In this document: in pieces, positions 28,070-38,100 of the stretch
Layout: each line of letters begins with the position of its first letter
Position numbering within the stretch: the stretch's first letter is position 1
Source: Flavobacterium sp. UGB4466
Lineage (GTDB): Bacteria; Bacteroidota; Bacteroidia; Flavobacteriales; Flavobacteriaceae
NCBI RefSeq assembly: GCF_903469665.1
Contig: NZ_CAGKLC010000021.1
Location: 1-64,000 of the forward strand
Length of the DNA stretch: 64,000 nucleotides
Reading direction: 5' to 3'
Program-made: the position numbers and the translations under genes
Notes under the pieces: model-generated
Told to the model about the DNA's origin: nothing
Databases searched by the model: none
The model's input: only the letters and a program-made list of their open reading frames with translations

Positions 28070-30316
28070 TTACCAAGGTGGATTAGAAATTTGAATTACT
28101 CCTGAAAATACGGTAATGTCGACCCGCTGTATAAAATAATTATTATGAGGCTCCGACCATAAACTGATGACGTGAGTTCCGTCGATTGCCATTGCCACGT
28201 GTCCTGGGTAAGGGTCGCCCGAAGCAGTATAAAAAATTAACTGCCCGACTGTTGGCGTCGTACCCGGATAGGTAGGCAGACCGCTGTTCCAACCCAATTG
28301 GCTCCATATCAAAATATTTGGATCTCCGCCGGAACTAAATGCATTATTATAGAAGGTCTGAATCCAGGAAGCATTAATTCGGTTAGACAGATAAGCAGCA
28401 TACATGATGCTTTCCCAGCAATTCATAGTCGCAGCAGCCGGAAGTGTTCCGGAACCGCCATTGGTTACAAAATAAGCGAAGAAATCATTGTTAGGAGGGT
28501 TTCTCCAATACATTGACCCCAATAAAAGATGAGAGAAAACGGCAACAGAAACCGGAGCTGTCAGTCTTGAATTGATTAAGCTTCTGATGCTGGTATCTGC
28601 CAATGCAGCTTGTCTGTCGCCGGGAGAGGCATTTAAGATTTCATTTCTAATGGCATCATAATCAGTACTGTGATTGAGAAGCCAGGTAAGTTTTGGAATG
28701 AAATCTGAACCTTCATAATTAATCCATTCTAATTGTGTTACAATGTCAAAATTGAGATCGGTTACAGCTTCGACCATGGTTATGTTATCACAAATCGTGC
28801 TAAAAAAATCTTTCCAGAGAGGCGTTTTTAAAGCGTCTTTTTGTGCCTGGTCTGTACTGGAATGTATGACCCATGGTTTTATAGTAGCATAATCGAGTTC
28901 GAATCTCGTCATGAACATTTCGGCGTTCAGCCAGGTCAATTTAGTAGCTAAATCAAACTGCAGATCGTTTAACGCCTCAATTATAGTAATATTGTCGCAA
29001 ACGTCTACAAAGAAATTCATACCCACATCGGTATGCACTTTTAGGGCATCTCTTTCGGTTTGGTTAGTCGTGGTGCTTGTAATCCAGGGTTTTATGTTTG
29101 AATAGTTGATTGACCAAGTGGCAGAAAAGACTTCGGCTTTAAGCCATACTAATTTTGTTATTAAATCAAATTGTAAATCGTCAAGAGCTTCAATCATATT
29201 GGCATCAGTACAAACGTCAACAAAAAAGTTTTTCCAGACATCGGTTTTTAAAACATCTCTTTGCGTTTGATCGGCAGCGGTTACCATTCCTTTAATTTCA
29301 CTGTAGTCCATGAAAAATGTTCCAAAGGTAGCGGCGGCATTTACCCATTCCAGTTTTGTATTCAGAGGAGCTCCCAAATTATTAACTGCTCTGATCATTT
29401 GGGCTACATCAAGTGCTGCAGCCATTCTGGTTTTGTAACTGCTATTGCCTAAAATAGTTGCTTTTTCAGTATCGTTAAGCTGAGAACACATTGTAATGAC
29501 TTCATCTTCGGGAACATTAAAACTGTCGAGCATTTCGTTTAGACTGTCTAAATTGCTTGAAGGATTCTGTTTTTGAATGTTGGGTTTATTGCCTTGCTGT
29601 ATCGTGTGCGTAAGTTCGTGTGCTAACAGATGTTTTCCGTCCTGCGAATCGGGATTGTATTTTCCTTCGTTAAAATAGACGTCATTACCATTGGCAAAAG
29701 CCTGAGAGCCTAATTCTTTGTTCATTTGAACAGCATTAGAATCATTGTGGATTCTCACTTTGCTGAAATTAGTCCCAAAACCGGATTCCATTTGTTCCTG
29801 AGTGGTATTGGTCATGGGAGAACCACCGCCTTTACTGCTCCGAAGTTTGCTTTCCAGCGATGCCGTATTTGTTGGACTTGTTTCAGTTTCGGCACTTTTT
29901 TGAATTTCCTGTTCCTCTTCTTTGGTCTGAACTTCCTCTTCGGTTTTTTTCTGCTGAATCAGTGGTTTTGAAATCGGGTTTTTTTCGACTGGCTTAGGAG
30001 TTCCGGCTACAACAGTTTCAGTTTTGTTTTGAAGTGTTTCTTCCTGTTCCGTTTTTAATTGCGTAACAGGGGTACTCTGTTCTGCTAAAGATTTTTTTTG
30101 AACTACAGAAGATGGACTAAAAAAAGATTCCGATTTGGCATTTTGTTTTTGAGAAACGATTTGATCTGCTGCTTTGTCGGCTTCCACTTCATATTTGTCA
30201 TTCGATTTTCCGATACTGAGCTTGGTCTGTACGCCAAAAAAATCCTCACCCTGCCTTGAATTAAAGGCGGATGGTCCGGAAGGACTGGATTTTGATTTTT
30301 GGTTAAAGGCTCCCAT
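28070..30316 (-). CDS. eCIS-core (DUF4157) protein with helical repeats and NlpC/P60-like C-terminus
   Basis: 748 aa without a signal peptide. Shared N-terminal motif (FFGVQTKLSIGKSNDKYEVE, 26-45), Q/K/E linker, eCIS-core domain (about 162-241) with HELTHTIQQ at 233-241. Then four repeats of about 68 residues (307 to about 563; EALNDLQFDLATKLTWL type). The C-terminal domain has Cys633 in MNCWESIMYAAY and His706 in PYPGHVAMAID, the Cys-before-His order of NlpC/P60-type hydrolases, with a further His724. It is probably an eCIS-loaded cell-wall amidase/peptidase or a related transferase. The GHVAMAID motif is strong; the exact reaction is unknown. Confidence 0.85.
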   Translation of the reverse strand: MGAFNQKSKSSPSGPSAFNSRQGEDFFGVQTKLSIGKSNDKYEVEADKAADQIVSQKQNAKSESFFSPSSVVQKKSLAEQSTPVTQLKTEQEETLQNKTETVVAGTPKPVEKNPISKPLIQQKKTEEEVQTKEEEQEIQKSAETETSPTNTASLESKLRSSKGGGSPMTNTTQEQMESGFGTNFSKVRIHNDSNAVQMNKELGSQAFANGNDVYFNEGKYNPDSQDGKHLLAHELTHTIQQGNKPNIQKQNPSSNLDSLNEMLDSFNVPEDEVITMCSQLNDTEKATILGNSSYKTRMAAALDVAQMIRAVNNLGAPLNTKLEWVNAAATFGTFFMDYSEIKGMVTAADQTQRDVLKTDVWKNFFVDVCTDANMIEALDDLQFDLITKLVWLKAEVFSATWSINYSNIKPWITSTTTNQTERDALKVHTDVGMNFFVDVCDNITIIEALNDLQFDLATKLTWLNAEMFMTRFELDYATIKPWVIHSSTDQAQKDALKTPLWKDFFSTICDNITMVEAVTDLNFDIVTQLEWINYEGSDFIPKLTWLLNHSTDYDAIRNEILNASPGDRQAALADTSIRSLINSRLTAPVSVAVFSHLLLGSMYWRNPPNNDFFAYFVTNGGSGTLPAAATMNCWESIMYAAYLSNRINASWIQTFYNNAFSSGGDPNILIWSQLGWNSGLPTYPGTTPTVGQLIFYTASGDPYPGHVAMAIDGTHVISLWSEPHNNYFIQRVDITVFSGVIQISNPPW
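28627..29398 (-). repeat. four in-gene repeats of about 68 codons
   Basis: Inside the 748-aa eCIS-core gene, units begin with (M/I)(I/V)EA..DL.FD..T.L.W and contain DYS.IKPW, then a run of T, Q and polar residues, and end DAL....W..FF...CDNIT. The first is the most diverged and the fourth is cut short by about 20 residues. They probably form a helical solenoid linking core and enzyme domain. Confidence 0.75.
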
Positions 30317-30341
30317 GTATCGTTAACGGTACTTGATTTTA

Positions 30342-31850
30342 TTAATGTCTGTGTTTTGATCCCACACCTTTAAAAGCATTCTCTCCACAGGAAGCAGGAG
30401 TTCCAATGATCATGCTGAACTTGCCTGCTGTTGGGGCGGTGAAATTAATTGGAACGGTACCACCAATTTTGAACGAGGTTGGTCCCATTAAACTTTTCCC
30501 TGTGGAATCAATAATTTCGACGCTGTAACCCGAACAGGGGTTCTCGTTTTTATTTCTTGTGGTTGTTAATGAGATTGAAAATGATTTACAATCACCATTT
30601 GTTTCTAATGTTTCAATATGAACCGGATCTGAGGAGAAATGAAATATATTCGTTATATCGCAGGTCTTTTTGTCTTTTTTCTTTGGTGGTTTTTTCTTTT
30701 TGTCTTTGCCTGGACCTGAGCCTTTTCCAACATAAATATCATCTAAACGACCAATTGTTTGTACGCCAACAACACCATCGTAGCTCAGACCATTATCAGA
30801 TTGGAATTTGAATACAGCAGCTCGTGTTTCACTGCCAAAATCACCATCAGCACCGAATTTAGGAAGCTGATAACCTAAATCCATTAAACCCGATTGTACT
30901 TTTTCTACAGGCTCGCCCTTACTTCCGGTAGCGAGATAATCTAAATCATCGTGCGTTTGCTCTAATTTGTAATCTCCTTTAAAACGAGGAGATTCTAAAT
31001 CTTCAGCTGCAGTTGCAGAAGGATCGACGGATTTTTGTACGGCTCCGGTTTGCTGAATGGTATGGGTTAATTCATGTGCCAGCAAATGTTTCCCTTCGCG
31101 AGAATCCGGATTGTATTTTCCTTTGTTAAAATAGACATCGTTGCCATTGGTAAAAGCTTGTGCTCCTAATTCCTGACTCATTTGGACAGCATTCGTATCA
31201 GTGTGAATTTTTACATCGCTGAAATCCGCACCAAAACCCGATTCCATTTCTTTTCTGGTTTTTTTGTCTAAGCCGTTTCCTCCACCTTTTGAGTGGTCCA
31301 GTTTTCCTTCGAGTTCATTATTCTCAATTTCGGCATCGGGATTTTGCTCTTTCTTTTGTAAGGCCTTGTCTTCTTCTTTTTGATCTTTAGACTGTACTTT
31401 TTCTTCTTTTTCACAATCAGCACATTTCTTTTGTACCGGTTTCTCTTCTTCCTTCTTATCCGATTTTTTCTGTACCGGCTTTTCCTCTTCTTTTTTATCT
31501 GATTTTTTTTGTACCGGTTTTTCTTCTTCTTTTTTGTCGGATTTTTTCTGAACAGGTTTTTCCTCTTCTTTCTTATCGGATTTTTTCTGTACAGGTTCCT
31601 CTTGTTTGATTTCCTTACTCTGAACAGAAGAGATGGTCTCTGCAATTGGTTTTTGCTGTACGTTTTCTTTCGACTGCAGAAGACTTCCTCCGGACGAATT
31701 ATTATTCACTACTTTATCGGCAACCCGGTCTGCCTCAACTTCAAACTGGTCACCGACTGTTCCGGTTTTCAGTTTTTTCTGGATTTTAGGTCCAAAAAAA
31801 GCGGAAGAGGAGGATTGAGCAATTGGCTTTTTATTTTCTAGCGTTCTCAT
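30342..31850 (-). CDS. eCIS-core (DUF4157) protein with peptidoglycan-binding domain
   Basis: 502 aa from the ATG at 31850 (an extra GTG codon precedes it). The N-terminal motif FFGPKIQKKLKTGTVGDQFE parallels that of the two other eCIS-core proteins. A tandem repeat KKSDKKEEEKPVQ follows, then a Cys-containing variant (KKCADCEKEEKVQ). The eCIS-core domain ends in HELTHTIQQ (259-267). Next is a PG_binding_1 domain (about 305-370: VEKVQSGLMDLGYQLP ... DGDFGSETRAAVFKFQ) and a C-terminal beta domain of about 100 residues. First of the three cargo-type genes, 75 nt after the glycosyltransferase-like gene. The peptidoglycan-binding domain suggests a wall-related target or particle attachment (inference). 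Confidence 0.87.
   Translation of the reverse strand: MRTLENKKPIAQSSSSAFFGPKIQKKLKTGTVGDQFEVEADRVADKVVNNNSSGGSLLQSKENVQQKPIAETISSVQSKEIKQEEPVQKKSDKKEEEKPVQKKSDKKEEEKPVQKKSDKKEEEKPVQKKSDKKEEEKPVQKKCADCEKEEKVQSKDQKEEDKALQKKEQNPDAEIENNELEGKLDHSKGGGNGLDKKTRKEMESGFGADFSDVKIHTDTNAVQMSQELGAQAFTNGNDVYFNKGKYNPDSREGKHLLAHELTHTIQQTGAVQKSVDPSATAAEDLESPRFKGDYKLEQTHDDLDYLATGSKGEPVEKVQSGLMDLGYQLPKFGADGDFGSETRAAVFKFQSDNGLSYDGVVGVQTIGRLDDIYVGKGSGPGKDKKKKPPKKKDKKTCDITNIFHFSSDPVHIETLETNGDCKSFSISLTTTRNKNENPCSGYSVEIIDSTGKSLMGPTSFKIGGTVPINFTAPTAGKFSMIIGTPASCGENAFKGVGSKHRH
31431..31586 (-). repeat. 39-bp tandem repeat, four copies plus a degenerate fifth
   Basis: In-frame array encoding KKSDKKEEEKPVQ four times (residues 89-140 of the 502-aa protein), followed by the variant KKCADCEKEEKVQ. 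Copies differ mainly at third codon positions (for example gat/gac and Lys or Pro codons), so the array is old and kept at the protein level. Confidence 0.9.
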
Positions 31851-31928
31851 CACTTCATTGTTTTATTATTTGAAATAAAAAAATATTTCTTTACCCTTTA
31901 CGGGATCAATTTTCCGGAATAAAGGGTG

Positions 31929-32804
31929 CTACGATGCGAGCATCGTTGGAGAGCTGGTTTCTTCTTTTGGTATGATCTGATGTTTTTCGAGTTCGATCTT
32001 TATTTGTGCGTACCAGTATGGAAATATTTTAAACAATCGATATTCAATTTCTTCCGTAATGTCTTTTTTGTACTTTTTAATACCAAAGAGATGACTGTAG
32101 CTTATTTCACTGGCATATTTACTCTGTTCGGTTATATTTTTTCCTTTAAGAAGCAGGGTAGGCGTAATATTGTTATAGTCTAATACAGAAGCCAGATTGT
32201 ATTGTTCTATGACAATACAGGGCTCAAAACCTTGTTGCTTTAATGGTTCAAATTCCTTACGGTTGGTGATATAGATTTTTTCCAGATCATAATAGGCATT
32301 TATAAATTTATCGCGCAGTGTAAGGTCATTAAACCCCAGTATGCCACAGCTGTAGGAAAGTCCTAAATCAGGATGCCAGTAAGGTAAATTTTGCGTGTAT
32401 TGGTTAAAAAAATCGATTTGTTTTTTATAGTGCGCTTCATAACCGCATTCTTTGCGTTCGAGAATAATGGAGTCGAAATTGAAATTGATTTTCTTTTTTA
32501 TAAACACATCCGTATCGAGGTGAACAAAAGGTTTGGTCTGCTTTTCGATGGCATGAATTTTTGATTTCATCCACAATTCTTTATTGTGTTCCTTATCCAT
32601 TTTTGTGATTCTGCAGGGCAGCATATACAAAAAATTATAGGCAGTTTCGTCTGCATAAAGCTCAATGTCCTTGTACCAAAGATGACTGTACAAAATACTC
32701 AGAGCGGTCATGTAAACGGTTTCCTTAAGTTTATTGCCCATCTGCCAACGATTATTGATCAGAGGAAAAGCGTTCAGGCTGTATATTATTCTTGGTTCTT
32801 CCAT
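31929..32804 (-). CDS. glycosyltransferase-like protein (DUF6734-like)
   Basis: 291 aa, soluble, no signal. It has an A-type glycosyltransferase look: FVHLDTDVFI (residues of about 93-102) gives the DxD-like metal/nucleotide-sugar motif, YSCGILGFND the acceptor-loop motif, and YSHLFGIKKY a late His. This pattern is seen in GT8/GT32-like and DUF6734 proteins. It overlaps the nucleotidyltransferase-like gene by 19 nt, so the pair is one unit inside the eCIS operon. It may modify particle proteins or their cargo, or may be unrelated surface biosynthesis captured in the operon. Function not proven by sequence. Confidence 0.65.
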   Translation of the reverse strand: MEEPRIIYSLNAFPLINNRWQMGNKLKETVYMTALSILYSHLWYKDIELYADETAYNFLYMLPCRITKMDKEHNKELWMKSKIHAIEKQTKPFVHLDTDVFIKKKINFNFDSIILERKECGYEAHYKKQIDFFNQYTQNLPYWHPDLGLSYSCGILGFNDLTLRDKFINAYYDLEKIYITNRKEFEPLKQQGFEPCIVIEQYNLASVLDYNNITPTLLLKGKNITEQSKYASEISYSHLFGIKKYKKDITEEIEYRLFKIFPYWYAQIKIELEKHQIIPKEETSSPTMLAS

Positions 32805-33373
32805 AAAATATCGCTTAAGGTTTGCAGCTGTTGTTTTTCATCCAGATAGCAGACGTTGTTGTATAACGAAGCTTTTTTACTGTGTTTATAGAGTCTTTTC
32901 CATTCGTATTTTTCACCCGTTGCTTCTGAGGTCAATTTCGGAATCTGGTCATTATGAAATGTTTTCATTTCATCAAAGGTGGCGTGCCATACCATTTTAC
33001 CTAATAAATAGGACTGGGTTAAGCCTATTTTAGAGAAATCTCTTTTGTAATAATCTGTATGGACATTTTTATCGTTGATCTGGTATTCTGAAACCAAAAC
33101 TTCCCCCTCCAGATCATAAAAGCGGTTGAAAAAACGGGTGATCACTTCATTTTCTTTAATGAGGGATAAATCGTCTTCATTTTCATAAATAATATCAATA
33201 TCATTTATAGGCATATCGTAATAAGCACGGAGGTTAATGTAATCCGCAATTCCGCCTACAAAGGCAATCTTTGTGATATCGAGGTTTTCAAAAATATTTT
33301 TGAGAGCTTGTTTTTGCTCGTAGAAAATATTTTGTTCATCTTCTTTTAGAAATGTGTTTTTTTCGGTTTCCAT
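32786..33373 (-). CDS. nucleotidyltransferase-fold protein
   Basis: 195 aa. FVGGIADYINLRAYYDMPIN followed by DIDIIYEN gives the G-G...D-x-D pattern of the polymerase-beta-like nucleotidyltransferase fold, as in AbiEii-type and small MNT proteins, followed by helices containing the conserved-looking YLLGKMVWH. The substrate is unknown. It starts 13 nt after the tape-measure gene and overlaps the glycosyltransferase-like gene, so it is firmly embedded in the eCIS operon. Afp and PVC clusters do not usually contain such a pair between tape measure and cargo. Confidence 0.65.
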   Translation of the reverse strand: METEKNTFLKEDEQNIFYEQKQALKNIFENLDITKIAFVGGIADYINLRAYYDMPINDIDIIYENEDDLSLIKENEVITRFFNRFYDLEGEVLVSEYQINDKNVHTDYYKRDFSKIGLTQSYLLGKMVWHATFDEMKTFHNDQIPKLTSEATGEKYEWKRLYKHSKKASLYNNVCYLDEKQQLQTLSDILWKNQE

Positions 33374-33386
33374 GTTTTATATCGTA

Positions 33387-35192
33387 TTACCAGTCCACAA
33401 AAATGATCTTGTCTTTCCATGCGAGTTTTACAATTCCCAGATTCCAGCTAATTTTATCTAATAAAATGTCCTGTGTTTTTCTTTCGACAATGACTTTGGG
33501 GTTGTCTTGGCTAAGAATTATTTTACCGGGTCTTTGTAAATACTCATTTTGTAATAGGGCTATAGAAGAATTTTTCATAATCGGCCAGTTGTCTAAAACG
33601 GCTTGCAGCATTTCTTTGCCTTGATCTTTTAACTCTTCCGAGAGTATAATGTTTCGGTTTATAGGTCGGTTTATGGGGATGTTGCACAACATTTTTTCGA
33701 ACAGCATTTGAGATTCGTAATCCTGCTCCCGATCTGTCGCGATATAGTGTAGCAGATGGGCGGCAGTTTCGGGATCGTTTATCGTATGGTCTTTATGGAG
33801 TAAACCGCAATTCCCGAAAAGATGTTTCAAAAAAGGATGCACCAGTATTAGTCCCGCATTGTTTACATAGTGTGAAGAAGGAACATCCGAAGTTGCTCCG
33901 TCAGCAGGGAATAATGCCGAATGCCAGTCTTCCAGATCTTTAGTTTCTTCATTTTTACTTTCGATTTCCTTACTACGATTCAAAAGAGTATTGATCTCTG
34001 CCGTTTCTGCATCATCGGTTTCCGGGGATTTTGAAGAAGGATTTCGATTTTCTTCGGTTTTCTTCTTTTTATCAGGATCAACAACTTTATGAATTTTTTC
34101 CTTTTCCTTATTTCCAGATTCTAAATCTTGAGCTTCCCTATTTTGAGCCTCCATTTTAGTATCAGGTTGAGGTTTGTTAGCAACTTCAGGAGATCTGTCA
34201 GTTTCTGAAAATTTTAATTTTAAGAATTCTTCTTTATCGCTTTCCGGAAGAACGTCGGAAGCGATTTGTTCAGAAAGAGCTTTTATATTGGTTATTTCGG
34301 GAGCAAGATTGCTTAGTACGGAGAGTACTGATTTATCGGATACATTTTGCCTGATTTGTTCTAATATGATTTTCAGGTTTTCCTGAGTTATAGAAACAAA
34401 AGAAGCAATCAGCTGCACTAATTTTTCTTTTGTCAGAGTTTCATCATGCTGTAACAATTCCGAAAAGACTATTTCCCAAATTAGATTGCGCTGATTTATG
34501 CCCTGTTTCGATTTCGAAACAAGTTTGCGCATATTGCGATGGATCTTTTCAATTATTTTGGTAGCTGTTTCTTTATCATCGGCGGTCAAAAGAAGTGTTT
34601 TTTTAAGGATATCATAAATCTGTGCGTCTGATAATTGTTTGATGAAACGGGTTCTGATTTGGGAGTTTTTCAATGCATTTCGCAATTTTGAACCGAAAGT
34701 TTTGTCTCCAATATTTTTTTGTAATTGAGGATCCTCTTCCGGACCAGGGGGAGTATTACTCTTACGATTGCCGTTACCGTAGTTATTGTCGCTGGTAATC
34801 ACCCACCAGGGACTGGTTCCTGTTTCCAGAAAAATAAAGAATTCATCACTGTTTTTTTCTTCGCGGTTTATTAATTTGTAACGCTGCGTATCGGGAAAAC
34901 CTTTTTGAATCTGATCTTCAATCTGTTTTTGAAGTTGATTTAAAATTTCCAGTTTTAAGGCATTAAAATTAAGTTCAGGAGCAACAGAAAGGTCTAGGTC
35001 TAATTTTTCGATCTGAATACTGTACAGTGGTATTTGAGTATGGAGCGTATCAAAATAGGCTTCTAAAAGAGGAAGGAGTTCTTCTTTTAGAAACGTATCC
35101 AGATGATCTTTGAGGTAATACGCCTTCTCTTTAGATTGGGTATTGACCTCTAGAAACAGCTTGTTGATGATATGGCTCCCAAGGTGTTGCAT
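33387..35192 (-). CDS. eCIS tape-measure protein (Afp14-like)
   Basis: 601 aa. The N-terminus (MQHLGSHIINKLFLEVNTQS ... LLPLLEAYFDTLHTQIPL ... IQIEKLDLDLSV) is the typical start of contractile-injection-system tape-measure proteins. The middle is helical with a highly charged stretch (about 330-420, rich in E, K, D and P). The C-terminal region has ALFPADGATSDVPS and NNAGLILVHPFLKHLFGNCG, a conserved family ending. It sets the tube length during assembly. Stop-to-start spacing to the PKD gene is zero (35192/35193). Confidence 0.87.
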   Translation of the reverse strand: MQHLGSHIINKLFLEVNTQSKEKAYYLKDHLDTFLKEELLPLLEAYFDTLHTQIPLYSIQIEKLDLDLSVAPELNFNALKLEILNQLQKQIEDQIQKGFPDTQRYKLINREEKNSDEFFIFLETGTSPWWVITSDNNYGNGNRKSNTPPGPEEDPQLQKNIGDKTFGSKLRNALKNSQIRTRFIKQLSDAQIYDILKKTLLLTADDKETATKIIEKIHRNMRKLVSKSKQGINQRNLIWEIVFSELLQHDETLTKEKLVQLIASFVSITQENLKIILEQIRQNVSDKSVLSVLSNLAPEITNIKALSEQIASDVLPESDKEEFLKLKFSETDRSPEVANKPQPDTKMEAQNREAQDLESGNKEKEKIHKVVDPDKKKKTEENRNPSSKSPETDDAETAEINTLLNRSKEIESKNEETKDLEDWHSALFPADGATSDVPSSHYVNNAGLILVHPFLKHLFGNCGLLHKDHTINDPETAAHLLHYIATDREQDYESQMLFEKMLCNIPINRPINRNIILSEELKDQGKEMLQAVLDNWPIMKNSSIALLQNEYLQRPGKIILSQDNPKVIVERKTQDILLDKISWNLGIVKLAWKDKIIFVDW

Positions 35193-38100
35193 TTAGTTTA
35201 AACTTTTTAGTTGTGATTCAATGGCTTCCAGAATAAATTTGATGTCCTTAAACGGAATCTTCTGATCGGTTAAGAAACTTTTTAAGGTTCCTTTAGGATC
35301 GGTCTTATACTGATTTTTTACAAAACCTTGTAACAAGCTGTCTATACGTGCCGTAATGGTTGTAAAGGGTTTTTCGAATTTATTTAGGAGTTCTGCGGGC
35401 TGGCATTTTATGATGGTATAGAAAAGCGAGATATGACTTTCGGTAAGGAAACTCAGTACTGTTTTTTCCTCTTCCATTCTTGCATTTTTTGAACCCAGTA
35501 ATAAATTGTGGTATACAAGTTCATTGTACATCTCGGGTAATGCAGTATTAAAATCTCCATTGATATAAGCACTGGTTTCTTTTTCAACACTTGCAAATTG
35601 TTTTTGAATTTCAGTAATCAGCGAAAGAGTCTCTTTACTAAATTTTTGTAATTCAGGCTGCTGGTTGATTTTTTCAAAAGTCAGGTTCGTTTTTTTGACG
35701 AATTCTACTGCATTAGTCAGACAGGGATTTTCAGTCGGTTTTTCGCGAATTCGGATATCTCTCGGACCGTCTATTGATTCGCCGCATCTTTTGTTGAGTG
35801 CAGAAAGCGATACTTTGATCACGTCGTTTTTGTATAGCGAAGTTGGTCGTATGATGGCTTCTGTAGCATCGGTTTCGATTATCTCTTCTTCAATGTTCCA
35901 GATGTATTTTAGAGCATCCGTGGATTTGTTGCTAAAGGCAATCTGATTATTTCTGATTGCATGGCTAAACAAAGCTACAGGTGGATTCTGCATTATAATA
36001 GTAAGGTTCGAAGGTTTACCGTTTATTAGTATAACCACCTGATCGACATCTTTAGGAACATTATTGCCGATAAAAATGTACTGACCGGCATCATTTTGGG
36101 AGACTCCCGGGCCTGATAAGACGGTTTTCTTGCTATTCGGTTCAATGGTTAAAACATGTGGTTTGAGATCATTTTTACAGATGTTTTTAGTATCGATGCT
36201 TACTACTACAGGCACTTCAAAAGTCACCGGATGCTGTGCCTGAGCATTACAGTTTCCGTTTTCACCTGTAACTTTTACCTGAAAACTATAGCTTTCTTTA
36301 GCGGGTACTTCATAGACATAAATATGTTGAATTTTTGCTTCAGTAGTGGCAACAGGCTCACTGCCATCACCAAAATCCCAAACATATTTCATGTCTTTCT
36401 GATTCTCACCGCTAATACTAAAATCAACCACAACCCCATCCTTATGAAGCGATTTCGGGAAGACAAAGGTGAAATCAAATTTTGGTTTTCTGAAAATGGT
36501 TATTTGACAGTTGGTTTCAAAATTATTGACTGTAAAAGTTATCGGTTTTCCGATGAGTTCTTCACTGACCAATTTTGGATCAAAAACAAATTCTCCATAC
36601 TGATTTTTGGTCACTCCGCCATTCAAATCTTCGTCTACATCGGCTTTTACAAAACCTCCGGTTGGTGTTACGTGAAAGGGGAAGTAAGGTGTTGTTTCAT
36701 CAAAGCAGATATGATTCATAGGTAAGGACAGCGTGATGAAATTATCATCGCAGCATAAATACGGCAAGGTAAAATCGGCTATTACGGGATTTATCACGAT
36801 AGATTCTCCGGGTTCTTTTTTATCGCCTTCTTTTTCAAAATCGCCTGCGAGTGAATTTCCACGCGGATATTCGTACGGATAACCATAGCCGTAATAATAA
36901 GGATATTGACTGTACTCTCCTTCGATATAGATCATGACAAATGTGCCTCCGGGTGCCACACCGGATTTGTGCTCGTATCCGTGATTTTTGTTCAGATAGT
37001 AGGAGGTATAATTTTCAACTATTTTTTTCGCGTCATAGGCTTTTACTCCAAGTACAACAACATTGAATCCTAAACCGTACTGACGTCTGATGGCCTGAAT
37101 CGTTTTTAGTGCTTTTTTGTAGTCTGTACCCTGATGCCCTTCGATTCTGTAGAAGTTGTGATCTGAGACCATTTCGTTAGGCCATTTTGTATTCAATAAG
37201 TTATCGTGATAACTTCTGTTATTGCGCTGTTGTCCGATAGTGGTTTTTTCGTAATCCCAAAGTTCAATAAGATGATCGCCCACGTTATTGTAAAATGGAA
37301 TTGCTTTTTTACCAAGCGAACCCAATTCAAAACTAGGAGTGATTTTTATATAAGTATAGTTTACATTGTAGTTCGCTAATAATTGTACGCAGCGTTTTAT
37401 CAGACTGTACAATTGCTGCAAATCTGTATTTTTTCCATAACAGATTGTAATTTCTTTACCTTCTAAATCGACAATAAATTCGTTAATGGTGTCTTTCTTC
37501 CCGGGTTCGTTAAGTGTGTCAAAAGGGAGACAATCGTTACAGGTGCTAAGGTTTTGTCCCGTGAGCAATGGTGATTTGTAAAAAGAATGTCGGTATTCAA
37601 AACAAGGACCACTTTTCTGCACTTCTCCCAGCATTAAGTGTTTGGGGAATGATTTGATGTCCGGAAAGCAAAAATCATAGTCCATATTTGATAATAAAAG
37701 TCTGATCTCATTGTAAGTATCAATTAAATCGTTGAGCAGATCGTATCGGTACTGAAAATCAGGTGGGACATTTTTTTCATCAAAACTGTACAGAGAAGCC
37801 AGATTCTTTTTTATAGAATCCAATATAGTTGGCATTTTTAAAGGGGTCAATAGGATCTCAAAACCGTCTTGCAGTCTGACCACTACATTGTTTCTGAACA
37901 GACCATTGGTGAATTTTCTTTTGATTTCATAATAACTGCTAAAATCTTCGGGCTGTAATACAATGCGGTTAGAGACCAGTTCCGGAAGTTTGTAATACAG
38001 GTTAGAGAATTTGATTTTGCTAATGATTTTATCATGAGTGTTTATCTGCGCCGCAACGGTTTTGCTTACCAATAAGGCTTTGTGATTGCCAATGATTTCC

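Noticed and set aside
31431..31586. Short regularly spaced repeats that could suggest a CRISPR array
   Set aside because: Repeats are directly adjacent, in frame, with no spacers, and encode a protein linker; no cas genes are nearby.
31509..31841. 110-aa plus-strand frame rich in Phe and Leu
   Set aside because: It is the antisense shadow of the Lys/Glu-rich repeats of the eCIS-core gene on the minus strand.
36156..36725. 189-aa plus-strand frame inside the PKD gene
   Set aside because: The minus-strand frame encodes a clear PKD domain across the same bases; the plus frame has no family features.
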